Assembly (NCBI GenBank): GCA_010093605.1
Contig: MU004182.1
Span: 6,368 to 70,367, forward strand
Reading direction: 5' to 3'
Length of the DNA: 64,000 nt
From: Lophium mytilinum
Taxonomy: Eukaryota; Ascomycota; Dothideomycetes; Mytilinidiales; Mytilinidiaceae
Position numbers and translations under genes: made by a program. The notes beneath the pieces are model-generated. The model had not been told where the DNA came from and did no database searches. It saw nothing but the letters and a program-made list of their open reading frames with translations. This document shows positions 32,041 through 43,618 of the stretch, one piece after another (position 1 is the stretch's first letter; the number at the start of each line of letters is the position of its first letter).

Positions 32041-32268
32041 CTCTCACCAGGCACCGTTGGCCCCGAGGCTGCCGCGATATTTTGTCCCGTGCTGGTTACG
32101 TTAGGCGAGCGAGATGTGCTCGCTGATCCAAAGGGCGAAGGACGGGCATATCAATCTGCGACATCAGTCGACCTCTTCATATGTCCGCGGATGGGTCATA
32201 TGCACAACTTTTCCAGTACCCGGGAAGTTTTCTGGCGACGGATTGAAATCTGGGCAGACTGGGTTCGA
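32041..32268 (+). pseudogene. C-terminal fragment of an alpha/beta hydrolase gene
   Basis: Reads LSPGTVGPEAAAI, then CPVLVTLGERDVLADP, VDLFICPRMGHMHNF and FWRRIEIWADWVR. This is the end of an alpha/beta hydrolase: the Asp of GERDV and the His of GHMHNF are the third and second members of the catalytic triad. The nucleophile elbow and everything upstream are missing, because the preceding DNA belongs to a different gene on the other strand. There is no own start codon. The frame stays open past the normal end (to 32478), which fits a relic. Confidence 0.6.
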
Positions 32269-32442
32269 GGATCAAGAAATCGACGGCGTAGCGTAGGATT
32301 GTCTCTATGCTTCCCTTGGAACTCTCAAAGACACCGTACGACTTTGGTATTAAGCTTCGTAAAACTTCGATTCTTGAAAACACTCAATACAATGAAGGAA
32401 TACAACTATCTACGGTGGGATTTGACCACACGAGTCTTGGGT

Positions 32443-34163
32443 CTAAGCCCTCGACGCAAGGAAACCCCATTTCTGTAGTTTTTGGAACGTGCCCGGTACA
32501 TCGTACTTGGCACTTACTACCAGCATCGAGCCGAGATTGGCCGGACCATAGCTTTCGAGCACGTTTTGATCACGTGAAGCGGTGTTGGCGAAAATGAACT
32601 TATCATACAACCCCTTTGCCTGTGCTGCTGCCTTGATCGAGTCGGCGAGACCAAGCAGAGTCTTGTGTACTTTGGCGTCATCGGCTGAAATCGTCCATTG
32701 CGCAATCGGGTTCCACCAAGTCTGTGCTCTTGCAGAAGTGCCCATAACGTTTCCACCGTTGCGGATGGCGATTTGAGCTGATGCTGTTCCAAAAGTCTGA
32801 ATTTGTAGCAGGAAAGAGGTCGTGGCGCTGCCGCCAGTCGTCGTAGCAGCGAGGTATTCGCGGTAAATGTCCATGTACAAGTCGGTGTCAGGGTATGTGG
32901 TTACGCCGACTGTGTCGCGGCTGGCTTCGGGCTGTGGTGCGCTTAGGAAGCTGATGAATTCCAGGGTAGTCCCATTAGTAGGAGGTTTAGTCTCCGTTGT
33001 CGGTGTCAAGGCCCGAAACGGCGCGAACACTTCAGGGTCGTCGGTATGCTGGCCGGAGACAAAGGCGACGGTGAAGCCAGCAGGCGAGCACGTCACCTCA
33101 ATACCAGCTTTAGGATCTTTTTCCATTCTTTGCTGCACATTGACCAGTGCATCAAAGACAGCCCGGGGGTTTGAATTAGAGTAAGCCACGACGCGATACC
33201 AGATGTTGCGTGGCATAGCTGTCTTTAGCTCAAAACTCGTGACGATACCTGTGTACTTCGTCAGTGCGATTTTCTTGAGCACATCATGTAAGCTTCGGCG
33301 TACCAAAGTTCGTTAGCCCCCCTTTCAGGGCGCGGAAAAGATGCGAGTTTTGGGTTTGGCTTGCCTTGACAACCCATGGATAACATAAAAGAACAACCTG
33401 TACATCACAGTCAGCTGGTCTAAGGCTAGTGTTAGATGGGCCATACCTCTGCGCTCTGAATATTATCGGCCGCCAGCCCAGTGAGCGAATTGATGAGCGG
33501 ATGTCCGCCTCCGAGGAGAAGGCCAGAAACACCAACATCTTTGTTGCGACCAGACGCAACGGCAACACCCTGTTCGTCAAGATAGCTTTGAACTGCACCA
33601 AAGCGAAGGCCAGCGCCGACAGTCGCATATGATTTGTCGGCACTCAGGTGTAATGCTGTGAATCCTTGCATGTCGATAGTAACACCTTCAGCCCCAACCC
33701 CGGCGAAGCCTGGATTAGGATTGTGGCCACCGGAACGGACTGCAAACTTCGACTGCGCCAGGGTGATGATTAAGAGGGCCACAGCTATCTGGACTGAGTG
33801 AACGGGGGTGAGGAAGCAGGCGGCCGGTAAGTTACAATTGCTCGACCAATTCTTCGTCTCGAGAACAGTGTAGGCAGATGCGTTTGTGGAGTCGGTATAG
33901 TAATCTGGCAGAATGGCTGCTAAGCATCGACAAGCAAGTTGTGATGGCGAGGTGGTTGGAGGGAGGCCTCGTTTGGTGATGGTGTTGTCGAGAAGCTGGC
34001 GAGAACTCTGAATGCGAGCGAACAAGGCTCTGACAACAAGATCCGTCGAGGGGAAGATATTGATCATTTGTAACAATTGCTCGGACAAAGGGGCCTCCAG
34101 GGCTAACAAGAAATCGGCCGACATGGCGGTGACAGCAGCGAGCAGCAGAGAGGTGAACCTCAT
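32443..34163 (-). CDS. FAD-linked oxidoreductase, berberine-bridge (BBE) type
   Basis: Three exons (34163-33447, 33397-33304, 33248-32443) encode 538 residues. The ATG at 34163 gives a signal peptide (MRFTSLLLAAVTAMSA) and lies 45 bases after a TATATAA box. The FAD domain has FAVRSGGHNPNPGF, where the His is the usual covalent flavin site, then GVTIDM, VGVSGLLLGGGHPL, GLAADN and LFRALKGGLTNFGIVT. The C-terminal substrate domain follows. There is no obvious second flavin-linking Cys. Such enzymes oxidise sugars, alcohols or secondary-metabolite intermediates with O2. The FAD monooxygenase lies 381 bases upstream on the same strand. Introns are 49 and 55 bases, and the frame closes exactly. Confidence 0.9.
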
Positions 34164-34207
34164 GCTGAGACGAAAATGGTGGGAAGAAGAAGGATCCGCC
34201 CTTGCGT

Positions 34208-34214
34208 TATATAT
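34208..34214 (-). promoter_or_regulatory. TATA box of the BBE-type oxidase
   Basis: TATATAA on the minus strand, 45 bases upstream of ATG 34163. It decides for that ATG over the in-frame sequence further upstream. Confidence 0.5.
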
Positions 34215-34543
34215 TACAAGGAAAGGACGTGCCACTTACCATATGCTTTCCATGTGTGTGAAGGTTGACTGTAGCTGCCTCGCGAAATACGACTACTGGC
34301 GCTTCCTCACACTCAATCGAGCGCTGTTCAATCAAGCATGTCTGTACATGTAACGTCGGCCATTCCGATAGATTGTCTGACTCATCATACACTCGCTGTA
34401 GTAGCTGTCTCCCGCTCACGGCCACGACGCACATGATCCACTCTCAGCCCACGCTTACAAGCATAGCTGCTTTTTCCCGTGTTCCCTGAGAGTAGCAAGA
34501 GTTCAACATGCTCATTCCATAAGCATGGTAGAAATAAATTTAT

Positions 34544-35868
34544 CTACGACGCGCTCTCTAGCTCTTGCGCCCACTTTTCAGCCTCCTGGGCTAGGTCTGG
34601 CTCATACAGCCACCGAAGCTCCCCGCCATCACCTCTCGTCAGTGACTGGTCGCTCCAAAAGGCCCCAGGCGGGAGCTTAGCACGTTCTGCTTCTGGAAGG
34701 CGCTTTGCATTCATCTGCTTGGTAAGATCTAGAACTTTATCGATCCTAGCCTGTCGATAAGACTGCCATCGTGCAGCAGCCTTGTCCAACGGCACCTTTT
34801 CGGACAGCTTCGAGAGGAGGGTGGCCAAGCTACGGACATCCTCAAAAGCTTGATTTGCGCCCTGGCCAGCCGTTGGAGGAATGGCGTGTGCTGCGTCCCC
34901 AACCAGAATGATTCTCTTCGTTTCGGACAACCACGATGCTAGAGGTGGGATGCCGTAGAAGGCCCAGAAATTCATGCGGTCGACAGGCGTGGCCTCCAAA
35001 GCCGACTGCACCACGTCCGGCCAGTCTTGCTTGTTCTCCTGAAGCATGTCGTATAGCTTTTGTTTGTCATTGCGCAGTTGTTCCCATCCGGCGTAGTCTA
35101 GTTCGGGAAACCGTCGCTGTGAGCCGATGAAAAGCTCAGATCCATCGGGTTTTTGTGGCACGAGCAGGAATGCACCCGCTTTTGCCATAACCGTTGCCGG
35201 CAGGTTATAGCCCTCTGGAATTCGAAGCTGCGATCGCTCTACGACGCTGTTGATGCCCATGAATCCTGCATACATAGGCTTCACCTGAGGCAGACAGGTT
35301 TTTCGCACGGTTGAGTGGATTCCATCGGCGCCAATGACAAGGGGAGCCGATGCAGTCTGGCCATTGTCGAACGCGAACTCGACCTGGTCTGGGCCATCCG
35401 CAGTGATGCTAATCAGCTTGCTGTTGAAAAGAATGGGGATCTGACGCTCTTGTAGCATTGCCTTCATTTCGTCGAGAAGCTCTTTACGCATAATGCGGAT
35501 GGCTGAATACCCGTACATTTTCGCCGAGCCGAAGTAATACTCGTCCGTGGTGCTGTCTTGGCCATCCTTGAAAGTGAGAACGTCGAAATGGAACGAGCGG
35601 TCGCGGATACGTTGATAGACACCGACACTATCTAACACGCGAAGGGCATTGGGAGACAACATAATGCCGCCGCCTTCGTTGTAGGCCTCGAGGCGGGATT
35701 CGTAGACAGTGGACCGAATGTGCAGGTCGTGCAGAGCGAGAGCGAGTGTGAGACCCTTTCGAGAAGCATCAGCAACAGTGCCTTGACAGCGATTTACCGC
35801 AGCTCCGTACGCACCGCAAGGCCGCCGCCAATGATGGCGACGTGGGCGGGAGGTGCCGTGAGTGCCAT
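34544..35868 (-). CDS. FAD-dependent monooxygenase (salicylate-hydroxylase-like)
   Basis: Two exons (35868-35815, 35755-34544), 421 residues. The dinucleotide-binding motif HVAIIGGGLAGLTLALAL is rebuilt exactly by removing the 59-base intron. VIGADGIHSTVR is the DG motif, and LVGDAAHAIPPTAGQGANQAFED is the GD/FAD-binding motif of class A flavin monooxygenases. The enzyme would insert one oxygen atom into an aromatic or polyketide substrate using NAD(P)H. It has no signal peptide, so it acts in the cytosol. Placed directly upstream of the secreted-type BBE oxidase, it could work in a small catabolic or secondary-metabolite route; that link is inference. Length is normal for the family. Confidence 0.92.
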
Positions 35869-36572
35869 AGCTGCCCAGGTAGGTGTGGAGTGAGCTGGAA
35901 AGTGACCTCGGTAGATTGTGGCGTAGAATAAGAAGTTAGGCGAACTTAGAAATAAGGCGTAGCGAAGGATGCAAAAGAGCTACCGGTGGAGGAAAGACTA
36001 AACGGGGAAGGAGACGAAATGTGGAGAAAGACAAAGTGGGGAGTGAGCCCCTCGGCCACCATGTGTGGGAGTACAGCATATATAGTACACTTGGACTCTT
36101 GAAAAGGGTATAGGCTGCTAGCGTACTGCACAGCCTACTACCGTGTACCTAATCCGTGAGTGACACGCATCTCTTGGCGCGCTAGCTATCTTAAGCATAC
36201 CGTTTCTGTAAGGTTATACAAACCCCCGTCTTGGTACGCTAGGGAATGTCCTAAGCCTCTTGGTGTGCTAGTGGCCCGGAGTTGCTTTGTCAGGCGCCAA
36301 CGGGTGTGGGGGCCAAACACCATTGTAGGTAGGTAAGGCTAAATTAGGGAGCCAGAAGCCAGGGCATGTAGCCTCAACTAGTAAGGTGCACCTGCAGGAT
36401 CTTTTACGTGTCAGCTTACCGATACAAAGACATCGAGCTGAAACGTAGGCCGGTCATCCCTTAATGGCTTGGCTAGGTCTAAGCGATCAAACAGCGTGCC
36501 GAGCGATCTTTTTCACTATCGCCAAGCATGTGGATGTGATACAATACGGTAAATACAACACGTAGAAGTCCC
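35869..36572. other. Intergenic, nothing recognised
   Basis: Upstream of the monooxygenase. Several degenerate CTTGG-N4-5-GCTAG strings occur between 36165 and 36275, too short to call a repeat family. Confidence 0.35.
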
Positions 36573-37646
36573 ATGAACCAGTTCAGCGCGTACGGAATCT
36601 TTATTCTCTCTATTTTTATTCCCGCGGTGGTGTGGGTTTCCCGCTACTTCGATTACGTCCTTCGGAACGGGACTTGACACATAAAGTAAGTCTTTAGTGA
36701 TACCTACTTCACAATACTCATTGGAGTCCCAGTCCTTCATCGCAGCATGGATTATCCAAGTCTGGGGCACCACATTCGTGCGACTCTCCATCCTGGACTT
36801 CTTCGCCCAGGTCTTTCGCGTATCAAGATTCGCCCTACTTGTCTACATTGTCGAAGGTCTCGCTATCGCCTACCTAGTTGGATATACTATCACTTTCTTT
36901 GCCATCTGTAGGCCCATGCGATATAACTGGGAATTAAGCCCACAGATAGCGCAGCACTGCGGCAGCCTCGACCTCAAGTTTCTACTCAGTTCTATTTTCA
37001 ATCTCACACTTGACTGCCTCATCCTTGTCCTGCCTCTACCTATGCTTTAGACGTTGAAGTTGGATACGCGGAAGAAGGCCGCGGTTACCTTCGTCTTTGG
37101 CCTGGGTATCTTGTCAGTATACAAGTCAGCTGCGCACTAGTGTCTGTCTAATCATCTCCTAGTGTATGCTTTGGCTCCGCATGGCGTACGTACAACGTTG
37201 TCAAATTCCAAAAGCCAGAGCCGGAGGCGAACTTTACCGTCACCGTCATCGAGGGCGCTTTATGGTCCGGACTCGAGATTACCCTCGGCATCATCAACGC
37301 CTGCATGCCTGTCATGCAACCCGCGCTCCAGAAGATTTTCGGATCCTTACTATTCCTCAAATTGATATCTCTTACCACCAGAGGTACACGGCACGGCTCA
37401 GCGATGTCTTCGAAGGTGCCCACTCCAGATCACAGTGGTGCCGTAGGGGCTCCAGCAGGCGGCTTTCACCACGGACCTTCGTGGCGAAAGATCGATGACA
37501 GTCAGAGGTCACTCGGCGCAAGTACAAAATCAAAGCCAGGCATTACGCAGCTATTTACGATTGATATTGAGTCAGAGTCTGTGGACGGGATTCTTATGGA
37601 CGAGATACCAGGCACGGCTACGTGGACGACTGAATCCAAGCCTTAG
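36573..37646 (+). pseudogene. Rhodopsin-domain (PTH11-like) membrane protein relic
   Basis: A possible first membrane helix opens at ATG 36573 (YGIFILSIFIPAVVWVSRYF) and stops at TGA 36675. Coding resumes after an acceptor at 36732 with SFIAAWIIQVWGTTFVRLSIL, LVGYTITFFAICRPM and DLKFLLSSIFNLTLDCLILVLPLPML. It then meets TAG (37048-37050) and continues in frame with TLKLDTRKKAAVTFVFGLG. After a 50-base intron (37113-37162) it runs WRTYNVVKF, TVIEGALWSGLEITLGIINACMPV and a polar tail to 37646. These are the middle and last helices of the fungal rhodopsin-like family. The second helix region is missing, and a Trp is expected where the TAG stands. With three defects it is probably a pseudogene. 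Confidence 0.65.
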
Positions 37647-38074
37647 CTCGGATGCTCAAGTGATATTATTGTCATTTGACCTACAAAATATCCTGCATAT
37701 CCCAAAAGCAATGTTTGAACAAGTGCAATTCGTTGTCCGTGCGTCAGGTCGGGAGTGGCGAGGATGAGACTTTCCTTCTTGTAATTATTGTGAAAGCCTA
37801 GAATATCAAATGAATGCTCTAGTAAAAAGTCGTGGTCAAGTTCAAAGTCGATGAAGCTATGTAGAATGACACGGCTTCTGATGATATTGAATTAGCGAAC
37901 TTGGCCGACCAGAACGTCAACTGTCCCTGCTTTGGAAGCCATCTAGAGCCATTTTGGAAAATGTTTAGGAGGCCACAGAGCCCGATGGCGCCACCAAAAC
38001 TATGAATAGAATATACAACTTCTCAAACAAGGCTTGGCTGCATCCTAGCGAACAGTTGAGGCTTCGTTTTGAGG
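37647..38074. other. Intergenic between convergent genes
   Basis: 3' region of both neighbours; nothing recognised. Confidence 0.35.
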
Positions 38075-40418
38075 TCACTCGACCAAAGAGAAGGGATATT
38101 CCCATATATCAATCTCGGGCGCAGTATTCCACCACTCTGCGATAAAGAGACCTTCGTTAACATTATGCACAAGAGAATCCTCAAATGACACTGTATGATA
38201 CCCTAAATCGGGGGGCTGTGAAAAAGCACTTTCCGTAACGGCTCTTGTCTGAGAAGCAATTTGCTGCCCTGGAAGCGTTCGAGAAGGCCCTAGGCCATTC
38301 TCGAGCCAATCTACGTCTTGGCTGGGCTGGCGTTCGGAGAGAGAGGTGGCATGTGGAGCTCGGAGGGGCGGTACGACCGGACCCGAGTTGTTGGATGCGC
38401 TTGTGGTGTCCCGATGGTCTTCGAAGGAGTGACCAGGGGGGCGTGTGTTACAGGAATAAGCAGGCGACGTGACTGAGTCTGCGTCACTGGATTGGTTGGT
38501 GTTGGTTGCTATGTTAAGCTTGGTTGCCTTCTCTGTGTCAGCTGAGGCTCATGCATAGATAGGCGGCCAGCTTGGATCATGGGGTCGTAACAAGACATAC
38601 TAATCTGCGCAATGGTTTCCAGTAGATGCTCAGCACCTCCAACACCGTTTGGATAGTCTTCATTTCTTCTGACTTTGGCCCAGGAATTTGCGCTGATTTT
38701 GAGGTAGATCTGGCTGATCGCATCATACTCTTATACGCCTACAGTTATGGAATCTTAGTACGTAAGAATAAGGCAAAAGCTCTGAAACGGGTGTTGTAGA
38801 ACTTGAACCGCTACATACGTACCACAAACACGCTCCCCGCAACGAAAGCTCCCCATCCACTGACGACCCATAACTTTGTTATATCTAGATCTTGGGCCAA
38901 AAACTGTTGCAGGAGCTCCGCAAACCCAATTGCCTGCCGGAAAACTATTTCGGCGTTCTTACAAACTGATTCTTTCGAAGTTGACGATTCTACAGGATGA
39001 TCCGAGAGGACCGGAACCATGGCGGCGTGCAGGGTGAGTCGACTCAGGTAATACATGGAGCAGACCGATGTAAGAAGCTCAGGGCTCTCATCGTAGAAGT
39101 CTGCTCGCGAGCAGATATCTGTGAGGGGTAGACCAATAGAGCGTTTGATAGGATCGAAGAGCTCCACCAGTCTGTTGAGTTTATTTGTTCGTTGAAGGTC
39201 TGAGCACATCTGGGAGTCGGAGATGAAAGCCTGGACTTTAGTCCTGTGTAGCGCAGTTTTAGCTGGCATTTCCATTATAGGCGCTCTCACATCTCAAGAG
39301 ATAGTAAGGCTGGATTTATGAACATACCAAATGCCCAAAAGTTTGACCAATTCTCCCATCAATGAACACGACGAAGACCTAGCCGTCTCGTGGTTTGGTA
39401 AAGAGTCAGTGCTTAGTTTCCAGTCGACGTCCATCTTCTGGTTCAGTTTGAGCTCTACTCCTTGCAGTGACCCTCCTGGCGCGATTTTTGCCGGTAGAGG
39501 CAAGCCGGTGACTCTCTCACATGCCCTAGAGGAGTCTAACTGATCACTACCGATACAGAAGCTGCACCAAGCCCCCCAAAAGTTTCGTCTTCTCATCTCG
39601 CGATCGAACTGCAAACCGCTGTTCGTTGAAGGAGAAGCAATATCCTCGTGCAACCGATCATAGCCGAGGAGCTGAAGCATTCGATAGGCTAGAGATGCGT
39701 GAACGGCGGCACGTTGAATCTCTCCCTGCGAGAAGTAGTATAGTTGCAAAACCTGAAGAGCTTGTGCCCTTAGGACCGTCGGTTCGTCGGCAAGGGAGAG
39801 GACTTCTCGACTTGCGGAACGCGCCCATTCCCAAGACTTTTCGAAAAGCGAATGCACTGGAATTATCTTGAGGTATTGCTTGTGTGGCGAGTCAACCTGC
39901 TGCAAAAAGATTGCTGCGTGTGCAAAGATGGCGCGGAGGAGGTAGCCTGGTATGCGATCCTCCATGTACAGTTGAAAAGCTATACTTTTGTGGAATAACA
40001 AGGTAGAGTTATAGATTCGCTTGAAGTACACTTCCCAAAGTAGTAATCCGAACTCCGTGGAAGGCAATTCGGCGGCTTCGGTCTCTTCAGAGTTGGCAAT
40101 ATGGTGCTCTTCGTCATCATGACTGATGCGCGGCCTCTTTGCGGCTGGCGGAGCCGCAGATGGGTAGACATGCTCTACGCCATTCAGCAGCGATGCCCTT
40201 GCCTGACTCCTCTTTTGCGCAATGCGCTTCCTGTCTGGTGGTGACGGGTAGCTACATACAGCTCTCTGTTTGCGACAACGCACACATGATGGAAGCTGGC
40301 GATTGCATTTTAGCTTCTGGTCTCGACATCGTAGGCATGCAACAGTTGGGTTCGACGAGGCATTTTGGGACTGCTGTGGCGCTGTGGGGCCGATCCCCAT
40401 ATGATCATGCACTTCCAT
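38075..40418 (-). CDS. Zn2Cys6 transcription factor with fungal-specific regulatory domain
   Basis: Four exons (40418-39328, 39243-38823, 38738-38601, 38530-38075) give about 701 residues. The binuclear zinc cluster is complete near residues 30-57, with spacing C-x2-C-x6-C-x6-C-x2-C-x6-C (CLRCRDQKLKC, CVRCRKQRAVC). Downstream, FGLLLWEVYFKRIYNSTLLFH, LLRAIFAHAAIFLQ, RRNFWGAWCSFCIGSD and KLWVVSGWGAFVAGSVF belong to the regulatory domain of fungal Zn-cluster proteins. The last exon has no ATG and encodes an acidic, Trp-rich end (LFIAEWWNTAPEIDIWEYPF) that resembles an activation segment. The final splice (donor after 38601, acceptor before 38530) is the weakest call. It probably controls nearby metabolic genes; the targets are unknown. 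Confidence 0.82.
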
Positions 40419-41396
40419 CCTTGCCGCATAGTCGATCGGAGGCAGAAGCGAGTTTGGCGAGAGGAACAAGACCGAAAAGATAGTAGTTGAGCTGAATGTG
40501 GAAATTTAAGCCACCAATATGATAGATATCCTAGACAATATCAGCCGGCAAGAGCACGCCGCATTGAACCATGATGCACAGAAGATCACCCACTACTCCA
40601 AAGTTCTCTTAGCGCTTATTGAAAGTAATTGTGCAAACAAGAGGATAGATTGAGACAAGAGAAGGGATAGGATGATTAATTGGAAAGACGACTTTGTGGA
40701 TGCGGAATCGCGCAGAGTTAGAATAATTCCCTAAAAAGTGCTGAACAGTTGCGATTCGCTATACTTTCCTGGGGTATCGTGGATGACCTAGGCCACGGAA
40801 AGAGGATTATTGTCTGAACAGTCGAGGTGGCAGGTTGAGCTATTCGGAGCGATCGGAGTTTTCGGAGAGAGAAACGGAAATCATTATTCAGCATGGCTTG
40901 AAAATCTGCTTGCTTAAATACGTACTAGCTTACTATGGCTAGCTTAGACGTAACAAAATCCATCAAAAGTATCCTACCACTCATTAGGACTAGCTCCATT
41001 ACCACAAAGTAATACCCTGCTGTCGCTGTAACACTTTCCGTCTTACTTCATAGGCAGTTACACAGGTGACCCTAGACTCGGGCCCGTAGGCAAAAGCCTT
41101 CGATGCCTTTATTCCCATTGCAAGTTGTAGAATAAACGAAAAGAAGATCCCAGCACGACGCTAATACGAGAGCTAGAAACCATCGTCTCCTCCGCACGCA
41201 TACTTGCCCTCAGCCTTCACGATCCTCCACCTAAGCCTCCGCCCAATATTGGTACCAGGTACTTTTCAACGTTCGATTTTTCCGGGTCATCACGTTTGGC
41301 CCATGCGACTGAAGCGGTTTGCCGTCCACTGCGTTCAGAGCTTGTCTTTCCGAGTTGCTGCAGTTCTACTCTCTAGTCGGCTTCTAAACTGCAGTT
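40419..41396. other. Intergenic, nothing recognised
   Basis: Upstream region of the Zn2Cys6 gene and 3' region of the next minus-strand gene. Confidence 0.4.
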
Positions 41397-42440
41397 TCAA
41401 CAATATGCGCGTCTCATACCTTCTCGGAGCATCTCGCGACCAGGCCAACTATCTGTCACCGCGCTTTCAAGTCCGTTAGTTTCGCGAATCACGTGCGTTT
41501 TCTTGACCTTTCCGCACTCAAGTTTAACACGCACCTTCCCTTCAACCGGCATCTCTGACAGATTATCGAGAATATAAGAGAGATCCCTCGTAACAATTGC
41601 CCATGGATTCTTCTTCACGAACACGATCACTACCTCCTCCAAGCTTACATTTCTGCCTCCACCCCCATTTCTCGTCACTCCACTCATTTCTTTGGGCATC
41701 CACAGCCTCTTCACACACTCATCATCCAATTCCCTTCCCATCAAGAGCTCAACATACGCGTTCAAGCACTTCTTGACCGCCTCTCCTTCTTCCCTCTCCA
41801 TCGTTGTCTGTACCGCGCTCTCCAGCTCACTGGCCGCTCTTTTCTGCCCCTCAAACGACCGCACTAGTATCACAACAAGCAACTTCCACAAACTTTTCAA
41901 GATGGACTTAATTTCCTTCGGTGGGCCATCGAACTTCCCGTTCCAACTGTGCGGGAGCCAGAAATGCGCCGTGCTGCCGCCGCCTGTGAAGCATACTTGG
42001 AACGTTGCATTGGCGAAGAGAACAGCCTGGGCTTCGCGCCTTAGAGAACGATTTGCTAAGACAAGCGACGGAGGAGTTTTGTGCGCGAGATGTGATGTGC
42101 TTAGTGTTCGAAGAGGTAAATAAGGGAAGTTGAGGGAGAGCGTGGTTGGGAGTTCAAGGGCGTAGCGGAGAAATTTGGCTCGTACACTGATCGGGAGCCG
42201 CGACAAATGTGAGTCGCCATTTGGAGAATCCGTGAGTACTTGATTGGTCTTTGGAGCCTTAACTCTCTGCTTTGAAGTTGGGAACAGGTTCTTGGAGAAC
42301 CTAGACAAGGAATGTTTCTTTGCTAGGTCAGCTATGAGGCCAGAGGGTTTAGTCGATACTTCAACCGCTGCGTCGCGGTTCAAATGGCGAGTGCGCTTGG
42401 GTCTCTTCTAGGCGATATCTCCGATTGGACCAAGTGACAT
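41397..42440 (-). CDS. Orphan 2EXR/F-box-like protein with an early in-frame TAG
   Basis: The frame is open from 42407 to 41397 (about 335 codons) but has no early ATG of its own. In the same frame an ATG with good context (CAAG before it) sits at 42440, ten codons before a TAG (42410-42408). A TATAAAC box lies about 90 bases before that ATG. The protein contains SRLPISVRAKFLRYALEL and SLVLANRSLRREAQAVLFANATF, a pattern common in fungal 2EXR and F-box-like proteins of unknown function. KRPKRTR directly after the TAG resembles a nuclear signal. Either the gene is broken by one base, or translation starts from an unrecognised upstream exon. Confidence 0.55.
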
Positions 42441-42528
42441 CTTGGTTGGTTCAAATCAAGTCTTCGGTGAGTGGTGGAGTGTTGAAAGTGTCTTTCTGGA
42501 CGGTTGTTGCAACCTGAAAGACGGCTAA

Positions 42529-42535
42529 GTTTATA
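42529..42535 (-). promoter_or_regulatory. TATA box before the ATG at 42440
   Basis: TATAAAC on the minus strand about 90 bases upstream of ATG 42440. Confidence 0.35.
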
Positions 42536-43611
42536 TCTTACAGCTACTCCACGAGGGCCCTGTAGTTCCCCAGACTGCGCCTCCGCGATCCTGACAGTTG
42601 AATCAAAGCAATGACCAGAACCTGCGTCTTAGGTGTCACAAGTGTGGCAGTGCAGACTTACATGGAAGAACCATATGAATTTCCAAGCCGAAGCTTTTAT
42701 ATCTCTCCAACCATATCATTCCCCTCGCGAATTCGGACAAACAGGTGAAGGACTAGTATGCTCCAAAACCTTCGCTGTCATTGCCTCGGATGGTACATAG
42801 GTATTTACTAGGCGGTGAAATTGCGTCGACACAGCCACAATCGCTGATCCTCGAGGCTTCCTGGCCCCTACGCTCAGCCATCGACATCGAGAAAAGTAAC
42901 GGGGCATTTTCTACTTCAGTCAGCTTCTTCAAATTGTCACTTTGCGGATATAGCCATGGTATATCGAACACTCGCGAGGTTGGTGCTCATCCGCTGCTGC
43001 ACATCCTCCGAAGATCCGCGCGCAGATCATTATTGGGTCTTTCCCAAGACGTATGCGAGCATTATTCGATCCACTAAAACTTATAGAGTGAAATCGATCT
43101 CGGCCAGTGGATACGGTGCGATAATTTGTAGAGAAACATTCGCCGTTCGAGGCTCCTTCTTATCTCTCGTGCTAGGCTAGTTCTACAAGTATTTCGGAGA
43201 TCAGCGGGCGCAACATCACGCAACCTGAACATGCAATCCTAGGGCAAAGCTGCGGCATACCACAATTCCCGAAGGCATAACGTCCGAAGCATATGCAACG
43301 CGCCGGAGGTTCCGAGTACAATCCCCGGGAGAACCTCCCATTATCGAGTCTCATGACCACGAACGAATTGACACGCCATGAAGGTATAACTAACACCCCG
43401 AAAATCAATTCTCGCCAGCCAATCAAACGTTCACGGCCCGAGCACCCGTCGTCTGGGTCAATCCCGCAGTTCTACCGTGGTGGAGCCGTAGGATTCGGAC
43501 GCTAATCACTCCGCATCTGGCTGTTCTACAGCTGGGGTATGCGGCATGCAGCATGGCGTCCCCACGTTGTTCCGAGCTTCTACCGTGATCTCGATAGGAC
43601 GGTAGGAGGAT
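42536..43611. other. Intergenic, divergent
   Basis: About 1.1 kb between the minus-strand orphan and the GH3 gene. No supported feature. Confidence 0.4.
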
Positions 43612-43618
43612 TATAAAA
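43612..43618 (+). promoter_or_regulatory. TATA box of the GH3 gene
   Basis: TATAAAA, 135-185 bases upstream of the two candidate start codons (43753, 43795). Confidence 0.45.

Noticed and set aside
36165-36275. Repeated CTTGG...GCTAG strings
   Set aside because: Only about ten matched bases each with variable spacing; too weak to call a repeat or binding-site array.
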